DNA from: Rhabdornis inornatus | Lineage: Eukaryota > Chordata > Aves > Passeriformes > Rhabdornithidae | NCBI GenBank assembly: GCA_013397075.1 | Contig: VWZS01007478.1 | Location: 310,001-374,000 of the forward strand | Direction: 5' to 3' | DNA: 64,000 nt | Shown here: positions 1 through 10,675 of the stretch, piece by piece | Position numbering within the stretch: the stretch's first letter is position 1 | How the letters are laid out: each line of letters begins with the position of its first letter | Program-made: the position numbers and the translations under genes | Notes under the pieces: generated by a model | The model's input: only the letters and a program-made list of their open reading frames with translations | Databases searched by the model: none | Told to the model about the DNA's origin: nothing

Positions 1-1461
1 TACATAGAATATTTAATACAGAACTTTAGGGAAAAGCCTTGGAAAATCTCTTCCTTTAATTCACTGGTGCTGAGATCCTAGGCCTGGGATATGGATAGTA
101 TCTTTGAAATGTTCTGTTGGTAATGTCTGACATTAGCAAAATAGTTTACTTCCATTATTCACTGAACAGTGATGCACCCGTACAGAACAGTATGTTTAAT
201 CACTAACTTAAAGATTCTGCTTTCTATTTTAGATATTAACACCATCAGCTTAGGGAGGTGCTATTCCAACTCCCCTGTAGAAAAATCCTGAAAACAGGGT
301 TTGGCAAGTGCACCAAGTGAAATTCCTTGTTTAGAGTTGTGGTGCTTATATAGCACTAATAGTTATAGAACCATGTTTTCAAGGACGAGTATAAATCTAA
401 ATTGTATTAGAACCTACATTTTGAGATTATATTTAACTGCAGGGGCAATGAGGATCTGATGATTGCCGCAATCTCTATGAATGCAGGATCCTGAATTAGC
501 ACAATTATTCATAACACGTTTCATAATGCTTGCCTGTTTTTAAACATACAGTCTAGTCCTATTATTATGGACCATATAAATTTTAACTTGTACGGAGGCA
601 TAATTACTTTATGTTTTTCATTGTCCTGATTTTTAATATTTTCATTTACCTCAAGAAGCTTTCTGGTATACAAAATTATTAATAACAGTCATTAACCTTT
701 ACTCAGGAGAATATTCAAGTGCACGGGCAAATACAAATTACTAAATACAGAGCTATTTCCACCATTTCCATTTTGTTCAGACATTTAACTTGACAAATTC
801 AGAGAGGATTATGCAATATGCAAACACAACAGCAGAGCTGATAAGGAAGGAAGGAAGGCAGGCAGTTTCTGTCCTGCTACATTTTATCTCAAAAGAATGT
901 TGAAGAACTGGGATCATTTACCTTACAGGGAGGATGAATGATAAAAATATATTCAGCACTGTGAATACAGAAAAGAGAGACTGCATGTGAGCAAAGTGGT
1001 AACTCGTTTTCCTTTTCCTGTTCAACTAAAGACATCTGGTTTCACTGTCAGGACCAATAACTTCATAATCTGACCTATCTGAACTATCACTATAGCTCTT
1101 ATAAATCGCTTCAGAGGGCTCAGGGTTTATTTACATGATGTAAGAACGGCCCTGACTTTTGCCTAAAAAGACCAGTCTTTTTTATGAGCCCTTGTTTTTA
1201 GTAAGACCCTTCAAACACTATGTGCCCAAAATCATTATTTATCCCTTTTGATATCAGTGTACAATTAGAGGAGATGGGACGCTCTTTACTTGAAGGAAAA
1301 GGAAAACAGTTTTGTATTAGCTTAAAGCAGCTCATAGCGCTGGTTTCTGTATCTGACTGCCATAAGCAGCCAGGCTGGGCGCAGCCCCAGGGGCTGTGGT
1401 CACCTGCCTGGCTCCCCTGGTAACTCTGCTGTGTCCATCTCTCTTGCGGCGGCCGCGGCAG
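1..1461 (+). other. ADGRB3: ADGRB3 intron, 3' part (upstream of TSR3 exon)
   Basis: AT-rich non-coding sequence with no exon-like segment that I can recognise. It ends at the acceptor GCGGCAG just before position 1462. A GGAA-type simple repeat lies near 843-867. The last 100 bases become GC-rich, and the pyrimidine tract (around 1425-1446) is separated from the AG by a GCGGCGGCCGCGG stretch. The intron start and the exon before it are outside the window. Confidence 0.8.
843..867. repeat. (GGAA)n then GGCA microsatellite
   Basis: Short tetranucleotide run AAGG repeated about four times, grading into GGCA. It is intronic and no function is visible. Confidence 0.8.
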
Positions 1462-1740
1462 TGGACGGACAGTGGCAGGAGTGGAGCCCGTGGAGCCAGT
1501 GCTCGGTGACCTGCTCCAATGGCACCCAGCAGCGGAGCAGGCAGTGCACGGCGGCTGCCCACGGCGGCTCCGAGTGCCGAGGGCCCTGGGCCGAGAGCCG
1601 GGAGTGCCACAACCCCGAGTGCACCGGTGAGTACGGAGCGAGCGGCCCCGGCCGGGCGGGCAGCCAGCGGCCCCGGCCGCAGCTCCGAGCTGCAGAGCGC
1701 GGACGGGCCCGGCATCAGCAGGCTGCCAGGGACAGAGCCT
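1431..1740. other. CpG-rich patch over the TSR3 exon
   Basis: Dense CG dinucleotides cover the TSR3 exon and about 100 bases of the following intron, inside an otherwise AT-rich locus. The intronic part holds two copies of the 13-mer AGCGGCCCCGGCC (1641-1653 and 1666-1678). It looks like a small internal CpG island. Whether it is methylated or acts as a promoter cannot be seen from sequence. Confidence 0.6.
1462..1626 (+). CDS. ADGRB3: ADGRB3 exon: thrombospondin type 1 repeat 3
   Basis: 165-nt exon with phase 1 at both ends, the usual form of a BAI-family TSR exon. It encodes one complete extracellular thrombospondin type 1 repeat that begins VDGQWQEWSPWSQCSVTC and ends ECHNPECT. Visible marks are the WxxWxxW ladder (C-mannosylation type), CSVTC, which fits the O-fucosylation consensus CxxS/TC, six cysteines, and an N-glycosylation sequon NGT at 1518-1526. 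Acceptor GGCAG ends at 1461 and donor GTGAGT starts at 1627. It is numbered third because the next exon is the last TSR before the hormone-receptor motif and BAI3 has four TSRs (family knowledge). In BAI receptors the TSRs face the synaptic cleft. They are reported to bind C1q-like proteins, and TSR3 to bind the Nogo receptor family. The exon is strikingly GC- and CpG-rich compared with every other exon here. Confidence 0.95.
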
Positions 1741-2484
1741 GCAACAAGCGTCATTAGCTACAACACAAGAAGCTTCATGTCAACGCGAGTGAGAACGTGT
1801 TTACACTGAGGGTGGCACAGCACTGAACAGGCTGACCAGGGAGGGTGTGGAGTGTCCCTCTCTGGAGACATTCAAAACCCACCTGGAGGTGTTCCTGTGT
1901 CACCTGCTCCAGGTGACCCTGCCTTGGCAGGGGTGCTGGACTGGGTGATCTCCAGAGATCCCTTCCAACTCTAAGAGTTCTGTGATTCTGTGAGTCCTGG
2001 GGCCTCATTCTAATTTACCTGATGATAGAAAAAGCTGAAAAATGTGCCCTGAAAGGCTGCATGAAGGCTGGACATCAGCTTTTTGGTTTAATTGCTGTTT
2101 GAAGGACATACAGCAGTTTTAGGCAGATATTTTTGAAGCCTACAGAACTTAAGTTTTTCATGAACCCAGAGAGTGAATATGTATGAACTGATTCCCTTTT
2201 GTGCTAAGACTATGTCACGATCCTCTGAAAGCAATCCTTCCAGGGTGTGTAGATTCTATATGGGTTTACCGTTAAGCCTTATTTGCTTTGTCAGAGCATG
2301 TAAAAATCAAGATCTTAAAATATCACATGCAAAAATGTTTGTACTTAGTTTATTCTAAGGGTACTTAGGCATATTGTAAAGGTATATTGTTACTGTACAA
2401 CAGCACTATACAAATTTTTAAAAAGACTAATTCTCCATTAAGACTGTCATCATATCACCACTGTAATTGTATTTTTCCAAACAG
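1627..2484 (+). other. ADGRB3: ADGRB3 intron between TSR3 and TSR4 exons
   Basis: Short 858-bp intron, donor GTGAGT and acceptor ACAG. Its first third is GC-rich and carries a CR1 fragment. The rest is AT-rich with nothing recognisable. Confidence 0.92.
1720..1995 (+). mobile_element. CR1 LINE 3' fragment
   Basis: Degenerate but clear CR1 3' end in sense orientation. It contains the blocks GGTGGCACAGCACTGAACAG, CAGGGAGGGTGTGGAGTG and GATCCCTTCCAACTCTAAG, and ends in GTGATTCTGTGAG, the CR1 tail. The left edge is uncertain. Matches can be followed back to about 1720, less than 100 bases from the TSR3 donor. It is 5'-truncated, as most CR1 copies are. Confidence 0.85.
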
Positions 2485-2649
2485 CAAATGGCCAGTGGAA
2501 CCAGTGGGGGCACTGGAGTGGCTGTTCCAAATCCTGTGATGGTGGCTGGGAGAGGCGGATAAGGATCTGTCAAGGTGCTGCTGTGACTGGGCAGCAGTGT
2601 GAAGGAGCCGGAGAGGAAGTCAGACGCTGCAGTGAGCAGAGGTGTCCTG
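2485..2649 (+). CDS. ADGRB3: ADGRB3 exon: thrombospondin type 1 repeat 4
   Basis: 165-nt exon, again phase 1 to phase 1. It joins the previous exon through a split GCA (Ala) codon. It encodes the last thrombospondin type 1 repeat, beginning ANGQWNQWGHWSGCSKSCDG and ending CSEQRCP. The WxxWxxW ladder, an O-fucosylation-type CSKSC and six cysteines are intact. Acceptor ACAG ends at 2484 and donor GTGAGA starts at 2650. Identical length and phase to the TSR3 exon reflect tandem exon duplication in the family, and either exon could be skipped without breaking the frame. Unlike TSR3 it has no NxS/T sequon in the repeat and its base composition is ordinary. Confidence 0.96.
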
Positions 2650-3138
2650 GTGAGATGAAAATATAATTGCTGATATTATTTACACTACAATATGGCTTAC
2701 TTCAATGGGCATCTTTAAGAAAGACAAGATCAATGTCTGTCTATTACCCAGTAGCCATAAAGAGCCGTATCTGACCTTGCTTTAGATAAGTCATTGCTGG
2801 TTTTCTCAGAAGATTTCTGTTTATGCAGCTAGGTGCAAATTAGTCCTATGAGATATATGAGCAATGCATCATGTTTTGAATAAAGCAAAATACCATAGTA
2901 AAAAGTAGTTATCATAAAAAAAAAAAAAAAAGATTGCCTAGGAATGCCTGTAGTATTTGGAGCAGAACAATTTGCTACAGAAAATCTCTTTGAATGCACT
3001 GTATCTGAGAATATCAGGGTTGGTTTTGTAATTTGGAATTCCTTTTATCCAGTGTACAACTGACATTTCTAGTATATTTGGGGTAAATTTCAGTGCAGTA
3101 AAAATAAGGGATAAAGTGAGCCTTATCATAGTGTAGAG

Positions 3139-3153
3139 AATGAATGAATGAAT
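3139..3153. repeat. (AATG)n microsatellite
   Basis: Nearly four AATG units in the intron. A 16-base A run lies 200 bases upstream at 2916-2931. Confidence 0.8.
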
Positions 3154-6100
3154 ATGTGAGCAACGTTTTATAAAAAACAAAGTAATTTTAAAAGAAAGAC
3201 ACATCTTTCTACTATTAAGCATTAATATAATGCTTAAATATCACTTTTTTAATATAACGCTTTGTATAACTTTTTACTCTGCCCTCCCAACAGATTTAAG
3301 TCTTTCCCACTAAAAGCTAATAAAAGTGTACTTTTGAGCTTCTTCAAAAATGATGAATAAAGAAGAGTTTCTGGTGAATCAGATGGTATTTATCATAAAC
3401 ACACATTGTCCTAAACTAAAAGAATGCATTGTTGGATAGGTGAATGATAAAAAATAAGGTGTTAGTAGGGTAGGATGTTTTAGCCATCCACTTGGGAAAT
3501 TATGTGATCTGAACTGCAAGCCAGGAAGCAGCAAAAAATCAATCTAGCAATCTGACTTCTGGACATTTTGCTGGCTGTGTTCTCTGGTAGTCAGAGGAAG
3601 ACTTAAATGGCAGGGATGCTTTGGGTCAGGAAATGAGAAATTTATCGGATGTGAATTTTATGTTATCAAGTCCATATTTTTCATAGGCCGAATGTTTATC
3701 CCTTGACAGCCGTCAAAGAATAGTTTTCAAGATATTTGTAGTACAGTAGAACAATTAACCTCATTGCATTTGAAGAACAACAAAAAGACTATTTGTACTT
3801 AGAAAGTTATAACACTATACTCTAGAAGATAACTAAATTTAATTTGCTTTTAAAATGATCTCTTTAATTTTAATAAAAATTTCATTATTTGAAAAGCAGT
3901 AAAAATGGTATTTGCATTGGATTCCTAAGCAAACTAATTTCCATAGGTAATGCAGACTTCCTCTATAAAAGCACAACACTAATAGAAGATTAATATAAAT
4001 CTTCTCAATAAGCAGTCAGATGAACTAGATGCTGCTTATAAAACCATTCTTGAAATAATTTGCTTTTGTATATTTAAAAGTAAAACCATACTGCTGCAGT
4101 CCAATTTTCAAAGGTTGCCACCTGCTGTTAATAAAATATTTTACAGATGTATTTACAAGTCAAATGCACACAGAGCTTTATTTGCCGTTTGGTGAATTTA
4201 TTTATTTACTTCATTAATTCCAGATTAGATTTAGTATGTTTATACAAACTATAACTTAAAGCACCTTTTAATAAGCTGTGTTTGTGCAGACTATTAGACA
4301 TGAATTACAGATTTATTTGCCTGTAGACTGACATTTACTGGAATAGTCTCAGATTTAAATGTAGAGAATGGATAATTTACCAAAATTTTATAAAATTATA
4401 TACAGATTTGCATTCTATGAACAAGAAGTAAGATTGGAAAGTACTATACAGAGTTGTTCACAGTATAAGCAAATTTCATTATTTGTATGTTTTTCTTACT
4501 AGCCCTAAAATAGCTCAGAAAAACTATTTTTGTCTCACTGGTTTCTTGTTCTATGTAAGCCACTGAAAAATGTGAGAAACTACAATGTTGATCCTTTTTC
4601 TTGTTTTAGCATTGCTTTGCATAAAACAAGATCCTCAGGTGTGTAGAAACACATAATATTTTTGTTAAAGGTATGAAGCTGCACCTGCTTGTAAGACCCA
4701 GAGGTTTATAGACTTGAAAAAAGTTAAATTATAGCTGCTTTAAACTGTGTAAGCAAAAGGCTAATAAAGCCCTTTTCTGTTATGGTGGCTGATGTTAATA
4801 AGATGCTTTGCAAACAGAGCTGTTTACTTGATAACTGAAAATCTTGCCTGGACATTCTGTAATTTGAGTTCTGCATTATCTGAATATTATACAAAATTTT
4901 CTTCGTAGTTTATCAGTGATTCTCTTCAAATGGCTGGGGCATGGAGTGAATTACTTTCAGCAGCATTAAAGAGGCAGACTCAGAAGTACTGTCTGTGAGG
5001 TGGGGGTCTAAAGTGACACAGAGTGCCCATGCAGGTACAAAGGAGAGCTGCTTTGTTCCAAAAATCTGGCCTTTTTAAGCAATTAGCCAGTTATCAGCCA
5101 CATGGTTTTAAATCATGACAAACATAATTCAACCAACCACCATACACCACGATGTGAACACGTGATGGTTACATAAGTTGTTTTTCTACCTCAAATTCAG
5201 CTGAGTCACTTTCCCATAGTCCTTTTCTGCTTAGCCAAAGTAGCAAGCCTGAGCCATGATTTTCCAGGGCCTTCCCTTTGTAAGGTTTTAACTATGTGCA
5301 ACAACTATCTAAAATTTTGTTTCTCAAAAAGCTTGATTTCTGAACAAATTTACAGAAACTTTTTTTGGTGATTTCTTTTTATTCACAGCTTATAAATTTT
5401 AAAACTATTGTTTTTTCCTTCCATTGTGTAATAATTTGGGAATGAAAAACAAAGATCTGAAGATATTTTGGGTTCAGTTATTGCTGCTTTGTTGCATCCC
5501 AGATGTCTAAAGTTAAATTTTACTTCTGGTAGGCCAACAGTACTTTGAACTCAAAATATTTTTCTGTGAAGGATAACTTCAGAAAATTGGAAACAAATCA
5601 GAGAAAGCAAAAAAAGTTTCTATATTTGGTAACTGGCTAGTCACTCAGGAGTCACAGCAGAAAACTTAAACAAGATGAATGAACATTGAGTCTGTCCCAT
5701 AAGAATAATGGAGACAGGTAACAAGAGAAATTGCATCTGATAAGTTACATGACAAGATGATCAGAAACTTGTAGAAGAATGTGTAAGAGAAAAAGGCAAT
5801 TTCCACCAAATGTGTCAGTAAAAATGAAGAGATGGGAGAACCAAAACCAAAGTGCAGCATTATGAAGGATAGACTAAAATAAGTTTATTTTTATAAAAAT
5901 AGGACTATGTTCCTATGACAGCTTTAAGAATAGATCATGTTTCAACAATACAGTTTTGGTTTCCAGAACTACCTAATTCCCTAATAGTTAAATCTATATT
6001 AACTGCATATATGTTTCCAATATTAATGCTTTACCTGGATTTTACTCAAAAAAGATTCTCAGCGTTTTTCTTATAAGAATATTTTCAGTAGCATAAAGCC

Positions 6101-6170
6101 TAATATGGGAGCACGTTAGACCAAAGTATAACTGAAAACAGTGCTAGACTATCTGTTAGTTAACAGAAAG

Positions 6171-6209
6171 ACAAGAGTGCACAACTGCTTGTGCACAAGA
6201 GTGCACAAC
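6171..6209. repeat. 15-bp direct repeat pair
   Basis: ACAAGAGTGCACAAC occurs at 6171-6185 and again at 6195-6209. The nine bases between include TGTGC, which can pair with GCACA. It is probably a small tandem duplication. Confidence 0.75.
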
Positions 6210-6893
6210 AACCAAAGACTAGCTAATCATTTCCCACCAATGGTAGAAGTTTTTTTTTCACAACAGTATTAGATAAGATAGAATAGGAGGAGGGAGAAGA
6301 TTCAAGTAATTCAAATTATATTCATCTAAATAATAAAATTAAACTTTGGGGTTTTTTTTTGTCCCTGATTACAACACTAAGACATCCAAAAGCTTTTTTC
6401 CTGTCTCCTTTTTAAATGATAATTTTGCCAGGGGCATTGAATTAGGATTCAAGAGAGGAGCTGTAGTTCTACCGTCATTTGAGCCACTGTGTGCTCTAGG
6501 CTAACTTGCCTCACGCTTTCGTTACCCTTCCCCATATTTGTTATCTGCCCATGTAGATAGTAAACTCTGTGAGGCTGCACGTGTCTCTTGCTTTGTGTGT
6601 TGCACTGAGTCTCAACAGATTCCAGCTGGGTCGATTGCCTCAGGGAGATGCACATCTTCTCTCCAGTAATGTCAGAAGAAGGCTGTGCTTCTAGACCATT
6701 GACTTTGTTGAATATTTGTGTTTTGAGGGAATGAATTCAGGCATGTCATTACAGGGGTGTAACGTGGTACATTTGAATGCATGCTCTATGTGGAATGATG
6801 CTGATTCACATAATGACTGAAAGAGGCCTGCCTTTTATTTGCCAATGATAGCAAATTTTACCTAAGTATTTGCTATTTGCTTCTAAATTCTAG

Positions 6894-7508
6894 TGTTGGG
6901 AAGGACGAGAATTTAATGGAGGAGCTTTGCAGATATACAGAAGGTTCTATAGGAATGAAAGCAAGTTTTGATATAGAAAAGAATTGCTGAGCCAGTCTTA
7001 CTGGGTAACTAAAAGGCAAAGAGCAAGTGAGTTGGAAGGGGCTTTTTATGGCTTAGAGCAAAGGATAAATGAACCTCAAACAAAAGATGTTTTTACCAAA
7101 CAAAAGGATTTTCACAGGCAAACAAGAAAGCCAATGTTGCAAGTAGAGAAAAGATCTGAGAAATTTCCACTGCAGAACAAGTCCCAAAGTTTAACATACA
7201 ACTACTAACTCCGATGATTGGCTAGTCACTAACATAATATGGTAATTTTAGCAGTTTTGATAGGTTATATGTAAATGTAAAATGTATTGTGTATGATGTT
7301 GATTGGTAGTCATGTATTAAGATGCTCTGTAATGAAAAGTACATAATGCATTGTAACCAGAACTAGACAGGCTTCAGGACACATGGCTTGCCTATAGCCA
7401 GCAGCTGTAGGCTCACCCACAACACTCAACTGCTGTAACCTCATCTATGCAATAAACAGCATTTTAAGAGCCGTCCGAAAGCCTCCACCTCTCCATCAGG
7501 CTCTTACA
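6894..7508 (+). mobile_element. Probable solo LTR of an endogenous retrovirus
   Basis: 615-bp segment that begins TGTTGGGAAGG and ends GGCTCTTACA, so the termini read TGT...ACA as in retroviral LTRs. The six bases before it (6888-6893, TTCTAG) and after it (7509-7514, GTCTAG) match at five of six positions, as expected for an aged target-site duplication. An AATAAA signal lies at 7451-7456, about 50 bases before the end, with a GC-richer U5-like tail after it (AGAGCCGTCCGAAAGCC). This places U3 on the left and the LTR on the + strand. No internal viral genes flank it, so it looks like a solo LTR left by recombination. I cannot assign the family without a repeat library. Confidence 0.65.
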
Positions 7509-9913
7509 GTCTAGTAGTTCTCCATGATTTTGTACAGCAAACTCATATTTATCTGTGAGTGTGTTATGAATTAATTGTGCCATAGTTACAGAAATTCTTG
7601 AACTGGTCCTGAGCCAGCAGGTTCAACAAGGCTTTTAAACTCAGATATGGTACCACTCCGGTGTGATTATAATGCCTTCATAAGCGACATGGGTTGCAGC
7701 CTCACAGATGCTTTAATGTGGGTGGATGCCTGATGAGTAAGCTCTGCCAGATAGGTTTTAGCTTTGGGAAGAAGGAGTTTGTTTTTATCCACAGCATTCC
7801 TTGATCATTGAGGCATTAAAAGGCCAAGAGTCAGCCAGAGACCAGGAAAATGTCTTTGCCTGGGCTAAGCGAAACTTTTTTCCCAGTTCCAGCGGCTCCC
7901 ACACATCTTTTCTGATAACTCTTATGTCTTGGGAGTGCCTTCTGCTTTGAACACAACACACAAGTGCACTGTTTATCTCTGGCACTAGGTTAAAGTTTCG
8001 ATAGAATCCTGAGTTCTGAAAACTTTATTCAAAAGCACACTAGTACCCTTCCAAATAGATAGGAAGTCTCTGATATTACCTGTGTCTTGCTAATGTAAAA
8101 GAGAAAATATGGTGTATTTAAGTGGCATATGGATGCATGTATATATTTTTTTCCAGCAAAAAACCTCACGTTTAACATTCAGTATGTGGGGGGAAGAAGA
8201 GTTTTAGTTCAGAGAATCAGCACCTAAAGCGGTGATTAGTGAACACAACACATTTGAAATGGCCACAGCTGCATAGTAAATATAGTTCTCAGAGAGCTCT
8301 AAGCTCTAGAAAATTTATGTAATTTATAATATTACCTCCTTATTATGTTAATTTACGCTCCTCAAAACAGAACATTTCGTTTGTTTATAAGGTCATAATA
8401 GAATGGTAATTGCTTTTGCTTATGTCACCAGATGGCTTATGTTTATCAAAATCTGGTTTTTCCCGGTGTAACACTGTCCTGATATGTTCACTCTGTGGGC
8501 ATATATGAAGCAGGGCTAGTGTTCTAGATTGTGAATATAACTGACTTTCTTTGGGTTTTGCCATTAATGGATCTCTTGCTTTTTTAGTGGCACCAACTGT
8601 CTTGATTTATGATTCAGGAATGCTGATGGTGAGGCAAATTTAGCAAGCAATTTTTCTGCCCAACTGTGATTCATATTAGTATTACTGAGCCATCTGCTAG
8701 GTATTCTTTGTCCTCTACAGAGAGAGGCTACAGCTTTGTGCAAAAGTCTACTCAGTTCCCTTGCTCACACTTCCGTCAGCAGAAGCACAAAACAGGGATG
8801 ATGGACGATTTTATGGGTTAGATAATGGGATGGGCAAAATCTGTAGTCTGTTCCTGCCTCTGCTAGAGATTTCCCGTGCAACCATGAGTGAATCATTGAA
8901 TTGCTTTCTGCCTTATCACACCATCTGCTAGAATGAATTTCCTTTCTCTTTTCTTTTTGTTGTTTTGTAATCACTTTGCTGTAATACAGCAGGGTTACAT
9001 TTTGGTTTTTTGGAAATGCATAAAATAATAAACAATTCCTGATTTTCTCTGCTGAACTTGGAGTGAATTAGATTTCAGTAACTAATATGTCAATGATATG
9101 AGTTGTGAGATGACTTCAGACAGATGTTTTCTGTGCTAATCTAATTTACTCAAAAATCATAAACTGGAATCTACACTAACATACAAAAAGCAAAAGGAAT
9201 CTGTAGATGTGACCATAAATAAAATAAACATGAAGCATTTTCTGACGTTTATTTTTCCCCATGCAGTTCTGTTACTACAAAATTGTGACAATATTTTTCT
9301 CTTTAAATGGTATTGCAATAACCAGTAAAAGGTTGTTTTGCTTTGTAGACACTCAGCCCCACATTATTGACTATACTTTCTTAATTACCAGCTTGTACTG
9401 AAACACATTTCAAAGAAATAACCTGGTTTTGTAATGACCTTCAGAATATACAGCTCTCATTAAGCACTGTAAGCACATTTAATGTTTCAACTGTCTTTTC
9501 AGAACTGATTCTTTCACATAAAGATTCAATTTTAGAAAAATCTTTGCAAATTTTAGTTGAAGATTAGCATTATAACTTATCACAGTTTAAGTCTCATCAT
9601 CTTCTGGTAGTTTCTTAGTGTTATTGATCAAAATAGAGCAGCACAGAAAGATTCCAACCTATTAACACTGTAACTACAACCTAGAAAGGATTTGCTTGCT
9701 GGGGAAAATAAAGCCACCAGTTATATGAAATAAATACCATCACAAAGACAGATATGTAAAATGTCAGGCTTCTTATTTTTGTTTCAAACCTAAAATTAAC
9801 CCAAGTTTTTTTAACATACACATCTCAGAAAAAAGTAGGATGGAATTGAACACTTATTTTTCTAATATGAAATGTCTAATGTTTCTATTTAAATTCTCAT
9901 TTATAAATGACAG

Positions 9914-10015
9914 CGCCTTATGAAATATGTCCTGAAGACTATTTGATGTCAATGGTGTGGAAAAGGACCCCAGCTGGGGACATGGCATTCAATCGATGTC
10001 CTCTCAATGCCACAG
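9914..10015 (+). CDS. ADGRB3: ADGRB3 exon: start of hormone-receptor motif
   Basis: 102-nt exon, phase 1 to phase 1, encoding APYEICPEDYLMSMVWKRTP and continuing to RCPLNATG. It is the first half of the HormR/HRM domain that follows the TSRs in BAI receptors. It contains two of the domain's cysteines (EIC and RC) and an N-glycosylation sequon NAT at 10006-10014. Acceptor GACAG ends at 9913. The donor is GTACAG from 10016, weaker than the GTRAG donors of the other exons. It joins the TSR4 exon through a split GCG (Ala) codon. The chain reads through without stops into the next exon. Confidence 0.96.
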
Positions 10016-10568
10016 GTACAGTACTACTTTGAAATCTTATGATGATGAAAAAGAGGAGAAATATGTTGCTTTGTGTCCTAGATAAATTATTACTAGACTC
10101 ATATAAATATGCATATATGCGAATATATATATATAAACCTCACATATTTACTTATGCATATGTATGCAAATATACACGTGCATATGCTGTCTCTTACAGC
10201 TTACATATATGCATGGGTCTGTGGTGTATGTACATGTATCTGTATATGTACATATGTATACACATACATATGAGCATTATAGCCACAGAGAAAAAGCTGA
10301 CAAGAAACCAATTTGACTGGATCTATCAGACAAAGTGACGAAAATGAGGAAAAACATAAAATCTTTTTAATTAAGAAAACACTGCTAAAAAGCAATCAAG
10401 TAAATATTGAAATGTGTTTCAGGATCTTACACTACTCTCTATATACCAATGATCATTGCATGAAATTGCTTCTGTATGTTCCTTTCAAATAGGATGGAAT
10501 ATAGATTAAATAAGGTTTATTCTCTCAAGTTGCTCTCACTTATTTTCTGTCTTCTTTGTGTCTTATAG
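10016..10568 (+). other. ADGRB3: ADGRB3 intron within the hormone-receptor motif
   Basis: 553-bp intron, the shortest in the window, with donor GTACAG and acceptor TTATAG. About a third of it (10082-10275) is a CATATATG-rich alternating tract. Confidence 0.93.
10082..10275. repeat. Alternating purine-pyrimidine (AT/TG)-rich tract
   Basis: Imperfect run of TATATG, TGCATATG and TACATATG-type units with several short palindromes. A 99-codon open frame over it is built from Tyr/Ile/His/Met repeats and is an artefact of the tract. Confidence 0.75.
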
Positions 10569-10675
10569 GCACCACTAGCAGACGCTGCTCTCTCAGTGTT
10601 CATGGAGTGGCCTTTTGGGAACAGCCAAGCTTTGCTAGATGCATATCAAACGAGTACAGACACTTGCAGCATTCA
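10569..10675 (+). CDS. ADGRB3: ADGRB3 exon: rest of hormone-receptor motif
   Basis: 107-nt exon, phase 1 to phase 0. It begins by completing the split GGC (Gly) codon and reads GTTSRRCSLSVHGVAFWEQP, ending EYRHLQHS. It supplies the last two cysteines of the HormR motif (RRC and ARC) and the W-E-Q-P-S-F core typical of BAI receptors. Acceptor TATAG ends at 10568. The donor is placed at 10676 (GTAGGT) so the next codon is ATT of the following exon, which keeps the IKEH sequence of the family. A 14 kb intron follows. Confidence 0.95.

Larger units (their letters stand above)
2650..9913 (+). other. ADGRB3: ADGRB3 intron between TSR4 and hormone-receptor-motif exons
   Basis: 7264-bp AT-rich intron, donor GTGAGA and acceptor GACAG. 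It holds an A16 run (2916-2931), an AATG microsatellite (3139-3153), a 15-bp direct repeat (6171-6185 and 6195-6209) and a probable solo LTR (6894-7508). I recognise no gene, CR1 or RNA in the remainder. Confidence 0.9.

Noticed and set aside
1332..1754. 140-codon minus-strand frame opposite the TSR3 exon
   Set aside because: High GC content suppresses stop codons there. The + strand has clear TSR coding with splice sites and the antisense peptide is Ala/Pro/Leu filler.
10039..10338. 99-codon frame rich in Tyr, Ile and Met
   Set aside because: Translation of the alternating TATATG tract inside an intron, starting just past an exon donor.
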